Assembly (NCBI RefSeq): GCF_026125825.1 | Contig: NZ_JAHCKK010000046.1 | Span: forward strand, 1 to 36,598 | DNA length: 36,598 nt | From: Hydrogenophaga sp. | GTDB lineage: Bacteria; Pseudomonadota; Gammaproteobacteria; Burkholderiales; Burkholderiaceae_C | Reading direction: 5' to 3' | In this document: piece by piece, positions 14,876 through 24,347 of the stretch | Layout: the number at the start of each line of letters is the position of its first letter | Position numbering within the stretch: the first letter of the stretch is position 1 | The notes under the pieces: generated by a model | The model's database searches: none | Seen by the model: the letters and a program-made list of their open reading frames with translations, nothing else | What the model was told of the DNA's origin: nothing | Program-made: the position numbers and the translations under genes

Positions 14876-16759
14876 TCAATACATCAGGTTGAGCTGCATC
14901 ACGGCCGTGGTGCCGCTGACCTCGTTGCCCACCACCAGCAGCGGCTTGCCATTGGGCGAGCGGGCCGCGGGAATGAAGGCCAGGCCTTCGGGGCCGAGAT
15001 CGCCCGCCGTGGCCAGGCTCGGTGGGTTGGTGAGCCATTCGTCGCGGGTGTTGAGGTAGTCCACGCGCTTGGGCGCCGTGGGGTTGGTGATGTCGTACAC
15101 CAGCACCCCGCCCATGCGCTCCAGGCCGATGAAGGCGAAGGTCTTGGTGCCGATCTGGCCCAGCGCGATGCCCTCGGGTTCCGGGCCCTTGGCATCGCTG
15201 CGGCTGTCCTTGGCGTTGCCTTCGTCGTGGCCGGAGTTGAAGAAGTCGGCGCACGGGATGTTGCGCGCGCTGCCCAGCTTGCAATCGCTGCTGGCGAGGA
15301 ATTTCTCGATCTCGGCGCCCGAGTCCCACACCAGGCCTCCGTTGGCGTTCCAGATGCTGAAGGATCGCGCGCCGTAGCTGTACAGCTGGTCGTACATCAG
15401 GCGGTTGCCCAGCGGGTCGGCCACGCCGGCGGCGCTGAACATCATCGGCGAGCCGTCGGGGTTGGTGCGGTAGCCCATGGTCCAGCTGATGTTCAGCCGG
15501 CCCAGGGCGGCATCGGCGCGGCAGCCCAGCGGGTCGCCGGCAATGGCACCGCAGTACCCGAAGGTGGCCGGGTCGAGCAGGGCGCCCGCGGCCATGGCGT
15601 TGAGCTGCGGCGGCAGGTCGTTGCCGGCGCGGCCGGCCCAGCCGCTTTTGTTCACCAGGTGCTTCACGCGGAATTCCTCGACGAAGCCCTGCGTGGCGTC
15701 ACCGCCCCAGTAGGCCGCGTTGTCTTCGCCCCAGGCACGTGCGTCGCCCTCGTTGGCGGTGACGAGGTAGGTGGCGCCGCCCACGGTGTAGGAGGCCATC
15801 GCATCGGGCAGGTACATGCCGCGCACGCCGGGCCAGGTCCTGATGTTGATGGTCCCGCCGTCGGTGTCCGAGGCATCGAGTTCGTTGCCGGCCACGCCAT
15901 GGTCCTTGTAGCCCAGCGGCAGCACCTGCGTGACGGTGGCGGTGGCGATGTCCACCTTGGCCATCGCGTTGTTCTCCTGCAGCGTCACCCACGCGGTCTT
16001 GCTGTCTGCGGAGACCGCGATGTACTCGGGCTCGAAGTCCTTGGCGGCGGTGGCGCCCGGGCCGTAGATGCGCACGCCCGCGGCGCGCAGCGTGGCTTCC
16101 TGGCCGTTGAAGGCGGTGAAGCCCGCGGTGCGCACGACCGGCGCGGCCGGGTTGCGCACGTCGATCACGCTCACGCTGCCCTCGGGGTCCACCTGGTAGT
16201 CGTCACTGGGTTCGCCTTCGTTGGCCACCAGCACGGTGTGGCCGTCGGGCGTGAAGGTCACCATGTCGGGCAGGGCGCCGATGGTGACCGAACTGATCAG
16301 GCCCAGGTCGCTCGCGCGGTAGAGCGCCATGCGGCCGGGGTCGGTCTTCACCGGGGCCTGGATGGCCACGGCCACGATGCCGTTGTGCACCGCCACGCTG
16401 TTGATCTCGGCGCCGGCCAGCACGGCGGTGGCGTCGATCACGCCGATCTTCACCGGGTTGGCCGGGTTGGCCAGGTCGAGCACGTCCACGGCACCGAGCT
16501 GCGCGTTCACCACGAACAGGCGCTTGCTGGCGGCGTCGAAGGCCGGGATCTCCGCCGCGCTCACGCCGAACTGGCCCGTGCTGTAGCCGCCGATCTTCTC
16601 CAGCTTCAGGCTCACCGGCGTGGCCTCGGGCACCGGGGCGGGTGGGGTGGGCGCAGGCGCATCGCTGCCACCACCGCAGGCGGCGAGCACGGCGGTCATG
16701 AGCATCGAGGCGGTGAACCCACGGGCGGTGGTGGGGGTGCTGGGGAGCAGGGGGCGCAT
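14876..16759 (-). CDS. Choice-of-anchor I domain lipoprotein (beta-propeller)
   Basis: 627 residues. A lipoprotein signal ends in LAAC (Cys28), then a Gly/Pro/Ala linker and a long beta-propeller-like body. Diagnostic phrases of the choice-of-anchor I family include VANEGEPSDDYQVDPEGSVSVID, FEPEYIAV, WVTLQENNAMAKVD, TANEGDARAW and the late GPEPEGIALGQI. The protein is expected to face the periplasm or cell surface; such proteins are often encoded near phosphatases, but no enzymatic activity is established here. ATG 16759 was chosen since it gives the best signal peptide; a GTG at 16792 is also in frame. A Pho-box-like repeat lies 62-90 bp upstream. Confidence 0.82.
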   Translation of the reverse strand: MRPLLPSTPTTARGFTASMLMTAVLAACGGGSDAPAPTPPAPVPEATPVSLKLEKIGGYSTGQFGVSAAEIPAFDAASKRLFVVNAQLGAVDVLDLANPANPVKIGVIDATAVLAGAEINSVAVHNGIVAVAIQAPVKTDPGRMALYRASDLGLISSVTIGALPDMVTFTPDGHTVLVANEGEPSDDYQVDPEGSVSVIDVRNPAAPVVRTAGFTAFNGQEATLRAAGVRIYGPGATAAKDFEPEYIAVSADSKTAWVTLQENNAMAKVDIATATVTQVLPLGYKDHGVAGNELDASDTDGGTINIRTWPGVRGMYLPDAMASYTVGGATYLVTANEGDARAWGEDNAAYWGGDATQGFVEEFRVKHLVNKSGWAGRAGNDLPPQLNAMAAGALLDPATFGYCGAIAGDPLGCRADAALGRLNISWTMGYRTNPDGSPMMFSAAGVADPLGNRLMYDQLYSYGARSFSIWNANGGLVWDSGAEIEKFLASSDCKLGSARNIPCADFFNSGHDEGNAKDSRSDAKGPEPEGIALGQIGTKTFAFIGLERMGGVLVYDITNPTAPKRVDYLNTRDEWLTNPPSLATAGDLGPEGLAFIPAARSPNGKPLLVVGNEVSGTTAVMQLNLMY

Positions 16760-16820
16760 TCGGTCGGTCTCGTCGTTGTGGTTGAAAACCACGTTTGTAG
16801 AAACCGGCCGTGAAGCGACC

Positions 16821-16849
16821 GTGACAGCTTCGTGTCGTTGGCGTGACGT
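16821..16849 (-). promoter_or_regulatory. Pho-box-like triple direct repeat upstream of the choice-of-anchor lipoprotein gene
   Basis: In the direction of the gene, three 7-mers with exactly 11-bp periodicity occur: ACGTCAC, ACGACAC, CTGTCAC, each separated by 4 bp. The PhoB consensus is CTGTCA(T/C)-N4-CTGTCA(T/C). The last repeat matches fully and the others 5/7 and 4/7. The site sits 62-90 bp before the start codon, a suitable place for an activator. Phosphate-starvation control is inferred. Confidence 0.5.
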
Positions 16850-16868
16850 CCTGCGGGCCCGCGCCGCC

Positions 16869-17486
16869 TCACTGCCCGAAGCGCGGCCCGTCTTTCAGGA
16901 AGTCCAACTCTGCGGGCGTGCTGGTGCGCCCGAGCACGGCGTTGCGGTAGGGGAAGCGGCCGAAGCGGTCCACGATGTCGCGGTGCAGCCGCGCGAAATC
17001 CAGGTTGCGTTCCAGGGTATCGCGCAACTCGGGCGCGCAGGTGTCGAGCAGGCGCTGGAAGCGCAGCACGCTCTCGGCCTGGAGGGCGGGGTCTTCCGCG
17101 TGCATCAGTGGCATGTTCAGGAACACCAGGCCCACGGTGGCGAGCTCGGCGTCCATGCCGCTGGCGTGTGCGTGCAGCGAAAGCTGCTGAGCCCGGGCAT
17201 CGCCCGCGAAGGCGCGCGCCTGGCCCCGGTGCACGTTGCGCGTGAACTGGTCCAGCAGCAGCACCAGGGCCAGCCGCGTGTCGATGCGCTCTTCCCATTC
17301 GCCCAGGCCGCCTTCGAGCGCCTGCTCCACCAGCGCGCCAAAACGCTCGCGGATGCGCGCGTCGATCTCGGGGCTGCCGCCAAACCAGAGGTCGTCGCGC
17401 TTGTCCGAACACCAGCCGCGTTCCAGGCCATCGCCGAGCCAGAAGTCGAGCACGTCCTGCGCGGTCGGTGTAGTGAGGGTTTTCAT
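16869..17486 (-). CDS. DUF924 family protein
   Basis: 205 residues with the DUF924 signatures: VLDFWLG at the start, 'DLWFGGSPEIDARIRERFGAL' near 30-50, LVLLLDQFTRNVHRGQ-type (LLDQFTRN) at about 76-85, NMPLMHAED at about 123-131 and GRFPYRNAVLGR near 176-187. The fold is all-helical with a TPR-like arrangement; homologues are widespread and lack an agreed function. No signal peptide, so cytoplasmic. It lies upstream of the lipoprotein gene on the same strand, but the Pho-box-like region and 109-bp gap suggest separate transcription. Confidence 0.88.
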   Translation of the reverse strand: MKTLTTPTAQDVLDFWLGDGLERGWCSDKRDDLWFGGSPEIDARIRERFGALVEQALEGGLGEWEERIDTRLALVLLLDQFTRNVHRGQARAFAGDARAQQLSLHAHASGMDAELATVGLVFLNMPLMHAEDPALQAESVLRFQRLLDTCAPELRDTLERNLDFARLHRDIVDRFGRFPYRNAVLGRTSTPAELDFLKDGPRFGQ

Positions 17487-17620
17487 GGGGGTTTCAATGT
17501 AAAGATGGGGCAGGCGTTACGTCTGGCAACGACTTTGACCGAGTATGTGGAACAGGTTAGCGCGGAATTGCCTGTAATACGGTCACGGGGTGCGCAAACC
17601 ACCCAGCAATGGAGCCCCAC

Positions 17621-18013
17621 ATGAACACACAGACCTTGAAAACCCCCTGGAGCCGCACCTCGGCCGTGGCCCGTGGCCTCACCCTTGCCACCCTGGCCGC
17701 GGGTGCCTGGGCCTTGTCGGCCATGGGCTCGCAGGCCCACGCCCGCAGCGACGTGCATTGGTCCATCGGTGTCAACACCCCCGGCGTGGTCGTGGGCGTA
17801 TCGAACGCCCCGCCGGTCTACTACGCGCCACCCCCCGTGTACTACGCGCCGCCGCCGGTCTACTACGCCCCGCGCCCGATCTACTACGGGCCCCCGCCGG
17901 TGTACTACGCCCCGCGTCCCGTCTACCGATCCGGTTGGGGCCCCGCACCGCGATGGGAGGGCCGCCGCCATGGCCACCACCGGCATGACCGTTACGACGG
18001 CTACCGCCGCTGA
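17621..18013 (+). CDS. Secreted Tyr/Pro-repeat protein
   Basis: 130 residues. A signal peptide with a twin-Arg-free basic head and hydrophobic core ends at ...SQAHA, predicted cleavage before RSDVHW. Residues 64-102 are six tandem copies of a 7-residue unit of the type P-P-V-Y-Y-A-P, with variants PRPIYYG and PRPVYRS. The tail is rich in Arg, His and Gly (GRRHGHHRHDRYDGYRR). Low-complexity 'YYxPP' exported proteins are common in Burkholderiales; function unknown. ATG 17621 is preferred over 17609 because GGAG lies 6 bp before it. It converges on hutG, with 13 bp between them. Confidence 0.75.
   Translation: MNTQTLKTPWSRTSAVARGLTLATLAAGAWALSAMGSQAHARSDVHWSIGVNTPGVVVGVSNAPPVYYAPPPVYYAPPPVYYAPRPIYYGPPPVYYAPRPVYRSGWGPAPRWEGRRHGHHRHDRYDGYRR
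17810..17925 (+). repeat. 21-bp tandem repeat encoding PPVYYAP units
   Basis: About five and a half copies of a 21-bp unit of the type CCGCCGGTCTACTACGCGCC occur inside the secreted-protein gene. Third-position differences between copies (GTG/GTC, TAC/TAC, CCC/CCG) show that they are not freshly duplicated, so the protein repeat has been maintained. Confidence 0.8.
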
Positions 18014-18026
18014 ATCCGGCGTGTGA

Positions 18027-18971
18027 TCAGACCGCGCCCGCGCCGCGGGCGATGCGCGCAGCCAGCCGCGCCGCCAGGCGCGAGGTGATGCAGTCGCGGT
18101 CGAGCACCGGGCAGAGTTCGGCGATGTCGGCCGCCACCACGCGGCCCGAGGCCATCACCTGATCGATCAGCCGCTCCACGTGGGCCAGCGGCACCCCCAG
18201 CATGGCGGGCGCTGAGACCCCCGGGGCCTGTGCCCCGGGCAGCACATCCAGGCACACCGTGAGGTACACCGCATCGCAATCGGCCAGGTCCACGGCCAGG
18301 GCCTGCTGCGCGTCCTGCAGGCCGCCTGCGTCCTGCAAGTGTTCGTCCAGCCAGTAGCGCACGCCGATCTGCCCGGCCCGGTCGAACAGGGCCTGGGTGT
18401 TGGCGAAGCGGCTGATGCCCAGTGCCCGGTAGTTGAACGTTTGCTTGTGCTGCACGCACCAGTCGTGCATCTGGCGAAAAGGCGTGCCCGAGTTGGCCTG
18501 CGCTGCCGTGCGCAGGTCGAAGTGCGCGTCCAGGTTCACCACCAGCAGGCGGCTCGCGTTGCGATGCACCTTCACGATGCCCTGGAAGGTGCCCCAGGCC
18601 ATCTCATGACCGCCGCCCAGCACCAGCGGCATGCTGCGGCGCTGGAGGGCATAGGCCACGTAGGCGCCCAGGCTTCTCTGGGCCCCTTCGAGGCCGCGGT
18701 TCTCGCAGGTCACATCGCCCGCGTCCCACACCACAGGCTCACCCATCACCGGCAGATTGCACAGCGCGTGGCGCAGCGAGACGGGGCCGCGTGCCGCGCC
18801 GGCGCGCCCGCCGTTGCGGCGCACGCCTTCGTCCACCGCGAAGCCGATCAGCGTGACGCCGCCGGCGGACTGGGTGGTGACGTGGCGCACATGCTGGTGC
18901 CAACGGGTGGTGACGCCGGTCTCCTCGGCGTCCACGCGGCCGCTCCACTCAAAGGGGGGTGTCATGTCCAT
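18027..18971 (-). CDS. hutG: Formimidoylglutamase (arginase family)
   Basis: 314 residues. It catalyses the last step of this Hut route, N-formimidoyl-glutamate to glutamate plus formamide. The ureohydrolase motifs are visible: GGGHEM with His122, NLDAHFDLR with D148, H150 and D152, and [20 protein letters not shown] at 237-256 with D242. In the last motif the first ligand of the usual D-x-D is Cys240 here. The start is ATG 18971, with AGGAGGT just upstream; an ATG two codons later is also possible. It overlaps the 3' end of hutI by 23 bp, implying coupling. Last gene of the hut operon in this window. Confidence 0.93.
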   Translation of the reverse strand: MDMTPPFEWSGRVDAEETGVTTRWHQHVRHVTTQSAGGVTLIGFAVDEGVRRNGGRAGAARGPVSLRHALCNLPVMGEPVVWDAGDVTCENRGLEGAQRSLGAYVAYALQRRSMPLVLGGGHEMAWGTFQGIVKVHRNASRLLVVNLDAHFDLRTAAQANSGTPFRQMHDWCVQHKQTFNYRALGISRFANTQALFDRAGQIGVRYWLDEHLQDAGGLQDAQQALAVDLADCDAVYLTVCLDVLPGAQAPGVSAPAMLGVPLAHVERLIDQVMASGRVVAADIAELCPVLDRDCITSRLAARLAARIARGAGAV

Positions 18972-20190
18972 GGGACCTCCTTTCCTGTCCATTCACCACC
19001 ACGCGGTGGCAGGGGTTGCGGCCAAACCAGTAGGCCAGTTCGTTGGGGTGTTCGAGGTGCCAGGCCACGAAGTCGGCGCGCTGGTCGGGCGCGAGCCGGC
19101 CCCGGTCGGCCAGGCCCAGGGCGCGCGCCGCATGCACCGTGATGCCCTGCACCGCTTCGAGCGGCGTGAGCCGGAACAAGGTGCAGGCCATGCTCGCCAT
19201 GAGCAGCAGCGACAGGCCCGGCGAGGTGCCGGGGTTGTGGTCGGTGGACACGGCCATGGGCACGCCGGCCGCGCGCAGGGCCGCGATGGGAGGCAGCTGG
19301 GTTTCGCGCAGGAAATAGTAGGCGCCGGGCAGCAGCACGGCCACGGAACCGGCCGCCTGCATCGCCGCGATGCCTTCGGCGCTCAGGTGTTCGAGGTGGT
19401 CGCACGAGAGCGCCCCATAGGCGGCCGCGAGCGCGGCACCGCCCTGGTCGGACAGTTGCTCGGCGTGCAGCTTCACCGGCAGCCCCAGGCCGGCCGCCGT
19501 GTCGAAGACGCGGCGGGTCTGCGCCGGCGAAAAGCCGATGCGTTCGCAGAAGGCGTCTACCGCATCCACCAGGCCCTGCGCGTGCAGCTCGGGCAGCCAC
19601 GCGCAGACGGCATCGATGTACCGGTCGGGCTCGCCCTCGAATTCGGGCGGCACGGCATGGGCGCCCAGGAAGGTGGTGCGCACGCTCAGCGGCAGTTCGG
19701 CAGCGAGCTGCCGCGCCACGCGCAGGCAGCGCGCCTCGGCCTGGAGCGAAAGGCCGTAGCCGGACTTGATCTCCAGCGTTGTCACACCCTCGGCCATGAG
19801 GCACAGCGCGCGCTGCCGGGCGCTGGCCAGCAATTGCGCGTCGCTCGCGGCGCGGGTGGCCGCCACGCTGGCGCGGATGCCGCCACCGGCGCGTGCGATC
19901 GCTTCGTAACTCACGCCCTGCAAGCGCTGCTCGAACTCGGCGGCGCGCTGCCCGCCATACACCAGGTGGGTGTGGCAGTCCACCAGCCCCGGGGTGAGGA
20001 GCGCACCGCCCAGGTCCACCTCGAGCGCAGGCCGGGCCTGCGCGGGCAGGTCTGCCAGGGCGCCCACCCAGGCGATGCGCCCGCCCTCGGTGAGCAGGGC
20101 GCCCCCGTCGATCAGACCCCAGCCATCACATCCCCTGGCCGGGTCCAGCGTGGCCAGCCGGGTGTTGTGCCAGAGGGTGAGGGGGCTCAT
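18949..20190 (-). CDS. hutI: Imidazolonepropionase
   Basis: 413 residues, an amidohydrolase-fold enzyme that converts imidazolone propionate to formimidoylglutamate. Metal ligands are in [11 protein letters not shown] (H73, H75), [12 protein letters not shown] and the later STDHNPGT aspartate. Family signatures include [23 protein letters not shown] and [11 protein letters not shown]. Cytoplasmic. ATG 20190 begins [16 protein letters not shown]; the in-frame upstream extension overlaps hutH and is not family-like. It begins 16 bp after the hutH stop and overlaps hutG. Confidence 0.96.
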   Translation of the reverse strand: MSPLTLWHNTRLATLDPARGCDGWGLIDGGALLTEGGRIAWVGALADLPAQARPALEVDLGGALLTPGLVDCHTHLVYGGQRAAEFEQRLQGVSYEAIARAGGGIRASVAATRAASDAQLLASARQRALCLMAEGVTTLEIKSGYGLSLQAEARCLRVARQLAAELPLSVRTTFLGAHAVPPEFEGEPDRYIDAVCAWLPELHAQGLVDAVDAFCERIGFSPAQTRRVFDTAAGLGLPVKLHAEQLSDQGGAALAAAYGALSCDHLEHLSAEGIAAMQAAGSVAVLLPGAYYFLRETQLPPIAALRAAGVPMAVSTDHNPGTSPGLSLLLMASMACTLFRLTPLEAVQGITVHAARALGLADRGRLAPDQRADFVAWHLEHPNELAYWFGRNPCHRVVVNGQERRSHGHDTPL

Positions 20191-20206
20191 GGCGGCGCGG
20201 GCCTGG

Positions 20207-21751
20207 TCAGGACGCCCAGATGGCGGCACACAGATCCTCTTGCCCGGCACCGGCCTGGCCTTGCAGCACCAGCTGCAGCGCGGCCTCGATGTCGGGGGCG
20301 AACAGGCGGTCTCGCGCATAGAAGGGCACGCGCTCGCGCAGTGCGGCGTGGGTGCGCGCCAGGCGCGGGCTGGTGACCAGCGGGCGGTGGAAGTCCACCC
20401 CTTGCGCGGCGGCCAGCCATTCGATGCCGAGGATGGTCGCCGTGTTGCGGGCCATCTCGTCGAGCCGGCGCCCGGCGAAGGTGGCCATGCTCACGTGGTC
20501 TTCCTGGTTGGCGCTGGTGGGCAGGCTGTCCACGCTGGCCGGGTGGGCGTGCGACTTGTTTTCCGAGGCCAGCGCGGCGGCGGTCACGTGCGCGATCATG
20601 AAGCCCGAGTTCAGGCCCGGGTTGTCCACCAGGAAGGGCGGCAGGCCCGAGAGCGTGCTGTCGATCAGCAGCGCGATGCGCCGCTCCGAGATGGCGCCGA
20701 TCTCGGCGATGGCCAGCGCCAGCGTGTCGGCCGCGAAGGCCACCGGCTCGGCGTGGAAGTTGCCGCCCGAGATCACCTCGTTGGTGTCGACGAACACCAG
20801 CGGGTTGTCGGTCACCGCATTGGCTTCGATCAGCAGCGTGCGCGCGGCGTTGGCGATCAGGTCGCGGCAGGCGCCCATCACCTGGGGCTGGCAGCGCAGG
20901 CTGTAGGGGTCCTGCACGCGCTCGTCGTTGTCCAGGTGCGAGAGCCGGATCTGGCTGCCCGCCAGCAGCGCGCGCGTGGCCGCCGCCACGGCGATCTGGC
21001 CGGGCTGGCCGCGCGCCGTGTGGATGCGGGGGTCGAACGGCGCGTCGCTGCCCTTGGCGGCGTCCACGCACAGCGCGCCGATCACGGTGCCGGCCTCCAG
21101 CAGCCGCTCGGCCATGAAGAGGCCGTGCAGCGCCAGCGCGGTGGACACCTGGGTGCCGTTGATCAGGGCCAGGCCTTCCTTGGCCGCGAGCACCAGGGGC
21201 GCGATGCCGGCGTCCTTCAAGGCGCTGGCCGCTGGCACGCGCTGACCGCGCACCCACACATCGCCTTCGCCCATCAGCGCCAGCGTCATGTGCGAGAGCG
21301 GGGCGAGGTCGCCCGAGGCGCCCACCGATCCCTTGACCGGGATCAGCGGCGAAATGCCGGCGTTCAGCAGGGCCAGCAAGGTGTCGATCACGACCGGCCG
21401 AACGCCCGAGTGGCCGCGCGCGAGGCTGGCGGCCTTCATCAGCACCACCAGGCGCACCGTGGCCTCGCTCATGGGCTCGCCGGTGCCCACCGCGTGCGAC
21501 AGGATCAGGTTGCGCTGCAGGGTCTCGAGCTGCTCGTCCGGGATGCGGGTGCGCGCCAGCTTGCCGAAACCGGTGTTGATGCCGTAGGCCGCGTCGCCCT
21601 GGCGCACGATCGCGTGGATCGCCGCGGCTGAGGCGGCGATGCCGGCCTGCGCCTCGGGCGCGAGTTGAATGTGCAGGGCCTGCTGCCAGACGGCGCGCAG
21701 GTCGCTCAGGGCCATCTGGCCGGGTTGGAGGGTCAGGGTGGAAAAGCTCAT
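20207..21751 (-). CDS. hutH: Histidine ammonia-lyase
   Basis: 514 residues, standard for the family. The MIO prosthetic group is built from A145-S146-G147 in [12 protein letters not shown], and the catalytic Tyr is in [10 protein letters not shown] (Tyr56). The C-terminal [11 protein letters not shown] segment is also diagnostic. It deaminates L-histidine to urocanate, the first step of histidine catabolism. ATG 21751 gives the usual N-terminus; no convincing Shine-Dalgarno precedes it (C-rich leader), so it may rely on coupling to hutU, whose stop lies 26 bp upstream. Its reading frame stays open far upstream inside hutU, which is a GC artefact. Confidence 0.97.
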   Translation of the reverse strand: MSFSTLTLQPGQMALSDLRAVWQQALHIQLAPEAQAGIAASAAAIHAIVRQGDAAYGINTGFGKLARTRIPDEQLETLQRNLILSHAVGTGEPMSEATVRLVVLMKAASLARGHSGVRPVVIDTLLALLNAGISPLIPVKGSVGASGDLAPLSHMTLALMGEGDVWVRGQRVPAASALKDAGIAPLVLAAKEGLALINGTQVSTALALHGLFMAERLLEAGTVIGALCVDAAKGSDAPFDPRIHTARGQPGQIAVAAATRALLAGSQIRLSHLDNDERVQDPYSLRCQPQVMGACRDLIANAARTLLIEANAVTDNPLVFVDTNEVISGGNFHAEPVAFAADTLALAIAEIGAISERRIALLIDSTLSGLPPFLVDNPGLNSGFMIAHVTAAALASENKSHAHPASVDSLPTSANQEDHVSMATFAGRRLDEMARNTATILGIEWLAAAQGVDFHRPLVTSPRLARTHAALRERVPFYARDRLFAPDIEAALQLVLQGQAGAGQEDLCAAIWAS

Positions 21752-21777
21752 GGGGGAGGAGTGTCTCGCGCCGGGGG

Positions 21778-23475
21778 TCAGGCCACCATCGGCAGTTTCA
21801 GGCCGTGCTTCTTCGCGGTGGCGATGGCCAGCTCGTAGCCCGCGTCGGCATGGCGCATCACGCCCGAGCCGCAGTCGTTCACCAACACGCGAGCCAGGCG
21901 CTCGGCCGCCGCGTCGCTGCCGTCGGCCACGATCACCATGCCCGCGTGCTGCGAGTAACCCATGCCCACCCCGCCGCCGTGGTGCAGGCTGACCCAGCTC
22001 GCGCCCCCGGCGGTGTTGAGCAGGGCGTTGAGCAGCGGCCAGTCGCTCACCGCGTCGGTGCCATCGCGCATCCCTTCGGTCTCCCGGTTGGGGCTGGCCA
22101 CCGAGCCGGTGTCCAGGTGGTCGCGGCCGATCACGATCGGGGCCTTGAGTTCGCCCGAGCGCACCATCTCGTTGAACGCCAGGCCCGCGATGTGGCGTTC
22201 GCCCAGGCCCAGCCAGCAGATGCGTGCCGGAAGCCCCTGGAACGCGATGCGCTCGCGCGCCATGTCCAGCCAGCGGTGGGTGTGATGGTTGTGCGGAAAC
22301 AGCGCCTTGATCTTGGCGTCGGTCTTGTGGATGTCCTGCGGGTCGCCGGAGAGCGCCACCCAGCGGAACGGGCCTTTGCCCTCGCAGAACAGCGGGCGGA
22401 TGTAGGCCGGCACGAAGCCGGGGAAGTCGAAGGCATTGGCCACGCCCTGGTCCAGGGCCACCTGGCGGATGTTGTTGCCGTAGTCCACCGTGGGAATGCC
22501 CATCGCGTGGAAATCGAGCATGGCCTGCACGTGCGTCGCACAGCTTTTCGCGGCGGCGTCCACCAGCCGCGCGTGCTGCGCCGGGTCGCGCTGCGCGGTC
22601 TTCCACTGCGTCACGCTCCAGCCCGCGGGCAGGTAGCCGTTGATCAGGTCGTGGGCCGAGGTCTGGTCCGTCACCAGGTCGGGCCGGGGGCCGCCGGCCC
22701 TGGCGCGCCTGACCAGTTCGGGCAACACCTCGGCCGCGTTGCCCAGCAGCGCGATCGAGACGGCCTCCTTGCGCGCCGTGTGGTGCCGGATCAGCGCCAG
22801 CGCGTCGTCGATGTCGCTGGCCTGCTTGTCCACGTAGCGCGTGCGCAGGCGAAAGTCGATGCTGCTCTGCTGGCACTCGATGTTGAGCGAGCAGGCGCCA
22901 GCCAGCGTGGCCGCCAGGGGCTGCGCGCCACCCATGCCGCCCAGGCCGGCCGTGAGGATCCAGCGGCCGGCCAGGTCGTTGCCGTAGTGCTGGCGGCCCG
23001 CCTCGACAAAGGTCTCGAATGTGCCCTGCACGATGCCCTGGCTGCCGATGTAGATCCACGAGCCCGCCGTCATCTGTCCGTACATGAACAGGCCCTGGCG
23101 GTCCAGCTCGTTGAAGTGCTCCCAGTTCGCCCACTTGGGCACCAGGTTGCTGTTGGCAAGCAGCACGCGCGGCACGCTGGCGTGGGTCTTGAACACGCCC
23201 ACCGGCTTGCCCGATTGCACCAGCAGGGTTTCGTCGTCCCCCAGCGCCTTGAGCGAGGCCAGGATCTGGTCGAAGCAGGCCCAGTCGCGCGCCGCCCGGC
23301 CTATGCCGCCGTAGACCACCAGGTGTTGCGGGTTCTCCGCCACCTCGGGGTCGAGGTTGTTCTGGATCATGCGGTAGGCGGCTTCGGCCACCCAGTTCTT
23401 GCAGTTCAGCGTGGTCCCGCGCGGCGCGCGGATCACGCGGGTGGGGTCCAGACGGGGGTCGACGGCGGTGGTCAC
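21778..23475 (-). CDS. hutU: Urocanate hydratase
   Basis: 565 residues. It adds water to urocanate using tightly bound NAD+ as an electrophile. Family signatures: [13 protein letters not shown] at 16-28, [11 protein letters not shown], the dinucleotide-binding [10 protein letters not shown] (177-186), and near the end [15 protein letters not shown]. The start is a GTG at 23475 with AAGGA 8 bp upstream. It is the promoter-proximal gene of the hutUHIG operon and faces hutC across 143 bp of control DNA. Confidence 0.97.
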   Translation of the reverse strand: MTTAVDPRLDPTRVIRAPRGTTLNCKNWVAEAAYRMIQNNLDPEVAENPQHLVVYGGIGRAARDWACFDQILASLKALGDDETLLVQSGKPVGVFKTHASVPRVLLANSNLVPKWANWEHFNELDRQGLFMYGQMTAGSWIYIGSQGIVQGTFETFVEAGRQHYGNDLAGRWILTAGLGGMGGAQPLAATLAGACSLNIECQQSSIDFRLRTRYVDKQASDIDDALALIRHHTARKEAVSIALLGNAAEVLPELVRRARAGGPRPDLVTDQTSAHDLINGYLPAGWSVTQWKTAQRDPAQHARLVDAAAKSCATHVQAMLDFHAMGIPTVDYGNNIRQVALDQGVANAFDFPGFVPAYIRPLFCEGKGPFRWVALSGDPQDIHKTDAKIKALFPHNHHTHRWLDMARERIAFQGLPARICWLGLGERHIAGLAFNEMVRSGELKAPIVIGRDHLDTGSVASPNRETEGMRDGTDAVSDWPLLNALLNTAGGASWVSLHHGGGVGMGYSQHAGMVIVADGSDAAAERLARVLVNDCGSGVMRHADAGYELAIATAKKHGLKLPMVA

Positions 23476-23511
23476 AGGCAGGTTCCTTCAGGCGGATGGC
23501 GTTGGGTGCTG

Positions 23512-23541
23512 TTGTACATATTCGACCGATACGTCTATAAT
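23512..23541 (+). promoter_or_regulatory. Promoter reading towards hutC
   Basis: TATAAT at 23536-23541 is a consensus -10 box. TTGTAC at 23512-23517, 18 bp upstream, is a weak -35. Transcription would start near 23548, inside the palindrome 23543-23552 and about 70 bp before hutC. I could not place an equally good leftward promoter for hutU. Confidence 0.55.
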
Positions 23542-23552
23542 ATGTATATACA
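23513..23552. promoter_or_regulatory. HutC operator region
   Basis: Two related sites flank the TATAAT box. TGTACATAT (23513-23521) is mirrored by ATATGTATA (23540-23548), and TGTATATACA (23543-23552) is a perfect 10-bp palindrome. GntR/HutC-family repressors bind such short T-G-T-A-rich palindromes, released by urocanate. Their position overlaps the hutC promoter and lies in front of hutU, so HutC probably represses both directions. Confidence 0.6.
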
Positions 23553-23618
23553 ACTTTATCTGCCCATAATCTATGCTGTCAAGACCACTTCAGCGGTTCG
23601 ACCCCTGGTAGAAACCCT

Positions 23619-24335
23619 ATGGCTCCCACGCCCCCTGCCGAACGCACGCCCGCCTACCTGCGGGTGAAACAGCACGTGCTCTCGCAGATCCAGGCGGGGG
23701 TGTGGCGCGAGGGCGATGCCATCCCGGCCGAAGAAGCGCTGGCGCGAGAGTTCGGCGTCTCGCGCATGACGGTGAACCGCGCCATCCGCGAGCTCAGCGA
23801 CGAGCAGATCGTGGAGCGCGTGCAGGGCTCGGGCACGTATGTGGCGCAGCAGAAGTACCAGGCCACGCTGGTGGCGATCCGCAACATTGCCGACGAGATC
23901 ACCGCGCGCGGCCACGTCCACCGCAGCGAGCTGCACCGGCTCGAGCGCGCCAAGGCGGGCGAAGCGCTGGCGCGCCGCTTCGGGCTCAAGCCCGATCAGC
24001 CGCTGTTCCACTCGGTGGTGGTGCATTTCGAGAACGACGAGCCGATCCAGGTCGAGGACCGCTGGGTCAACCCCCGGGTCGCGCCCGACTACATGGCGCA
24101 GGACTTCACCAGCCAGACGCCCAACGCCTACCTCATGCGCGTGGCGCCGCTGCAAGGTGTGCACTTCGTGATCGAGGCCCGCGTGCCACCGCCCGAGGTG
24201 GCCGAGATGCTGTACATGGCGCCGGGGGACCCTTGCCTGGTGTTGCACCGGCAGACGCAATCGCAGGGGCAGGTGGCCTCGGTCGCTGCGATGTGGCACC
24301 CCGCATCGCGCTACCAGTTCACCGGCAGCTTCTGA
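23619..24335 (+). CDS. hutC: Histidine utilization repressor HutC (GntR family)
   Basis: 238 residues. The N-terminal winged helix-turn-helix (about 10-75) contains EEALAREFGVSRMTVNRAIREL and the wing VQGSGTYVA. The C-terminal UTRA effector domain (about 95-235) includes LFHSVVVHFENDEPIQVEDRWVNP, typical of HutC. It represses hut genes and is released by urocanate. ATG 23619 is the first start and gives a normal length. It ends 12 bp from the convergent LytR-type gene. Confidence 0.94.
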   Translation: MAPTPPAERTPAYLRVKQHVLSQIQAGVWREGDAIPAEEALAREFGVSRMTVNRAIRELSDEQIVERVQGSGTYVAQQKYQATLVAIRNIADEITARGHVHRSELHRLERAKAGEALARRFGLKPDQPLFHSVVVHFENDEPIQVEDRWVNPRVAPDYMAQDFTSQTPNAYLMRVAPLQGVHFVIEARVPPPEVAEMLYMAPGDPCLVLHRQTQSQGQVASVAAMWHPASRYQFTGSF

Positions 24336-24347
24336 GCACCCTCGGCC

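Noticed and set aside
17810-17925. Possible CRISPR or mobile repeat array
   Set aside because: The 21-bp repeats are in frame, have no spacers and encode the PPVYYAP protein repeat.
21752-23134. Long upstream extension of the hutH reading frame into hutU
   Set aside because: The extension has no HutH homology and overlaps the complete hutU gene in another frame. HutH starts at 21751.
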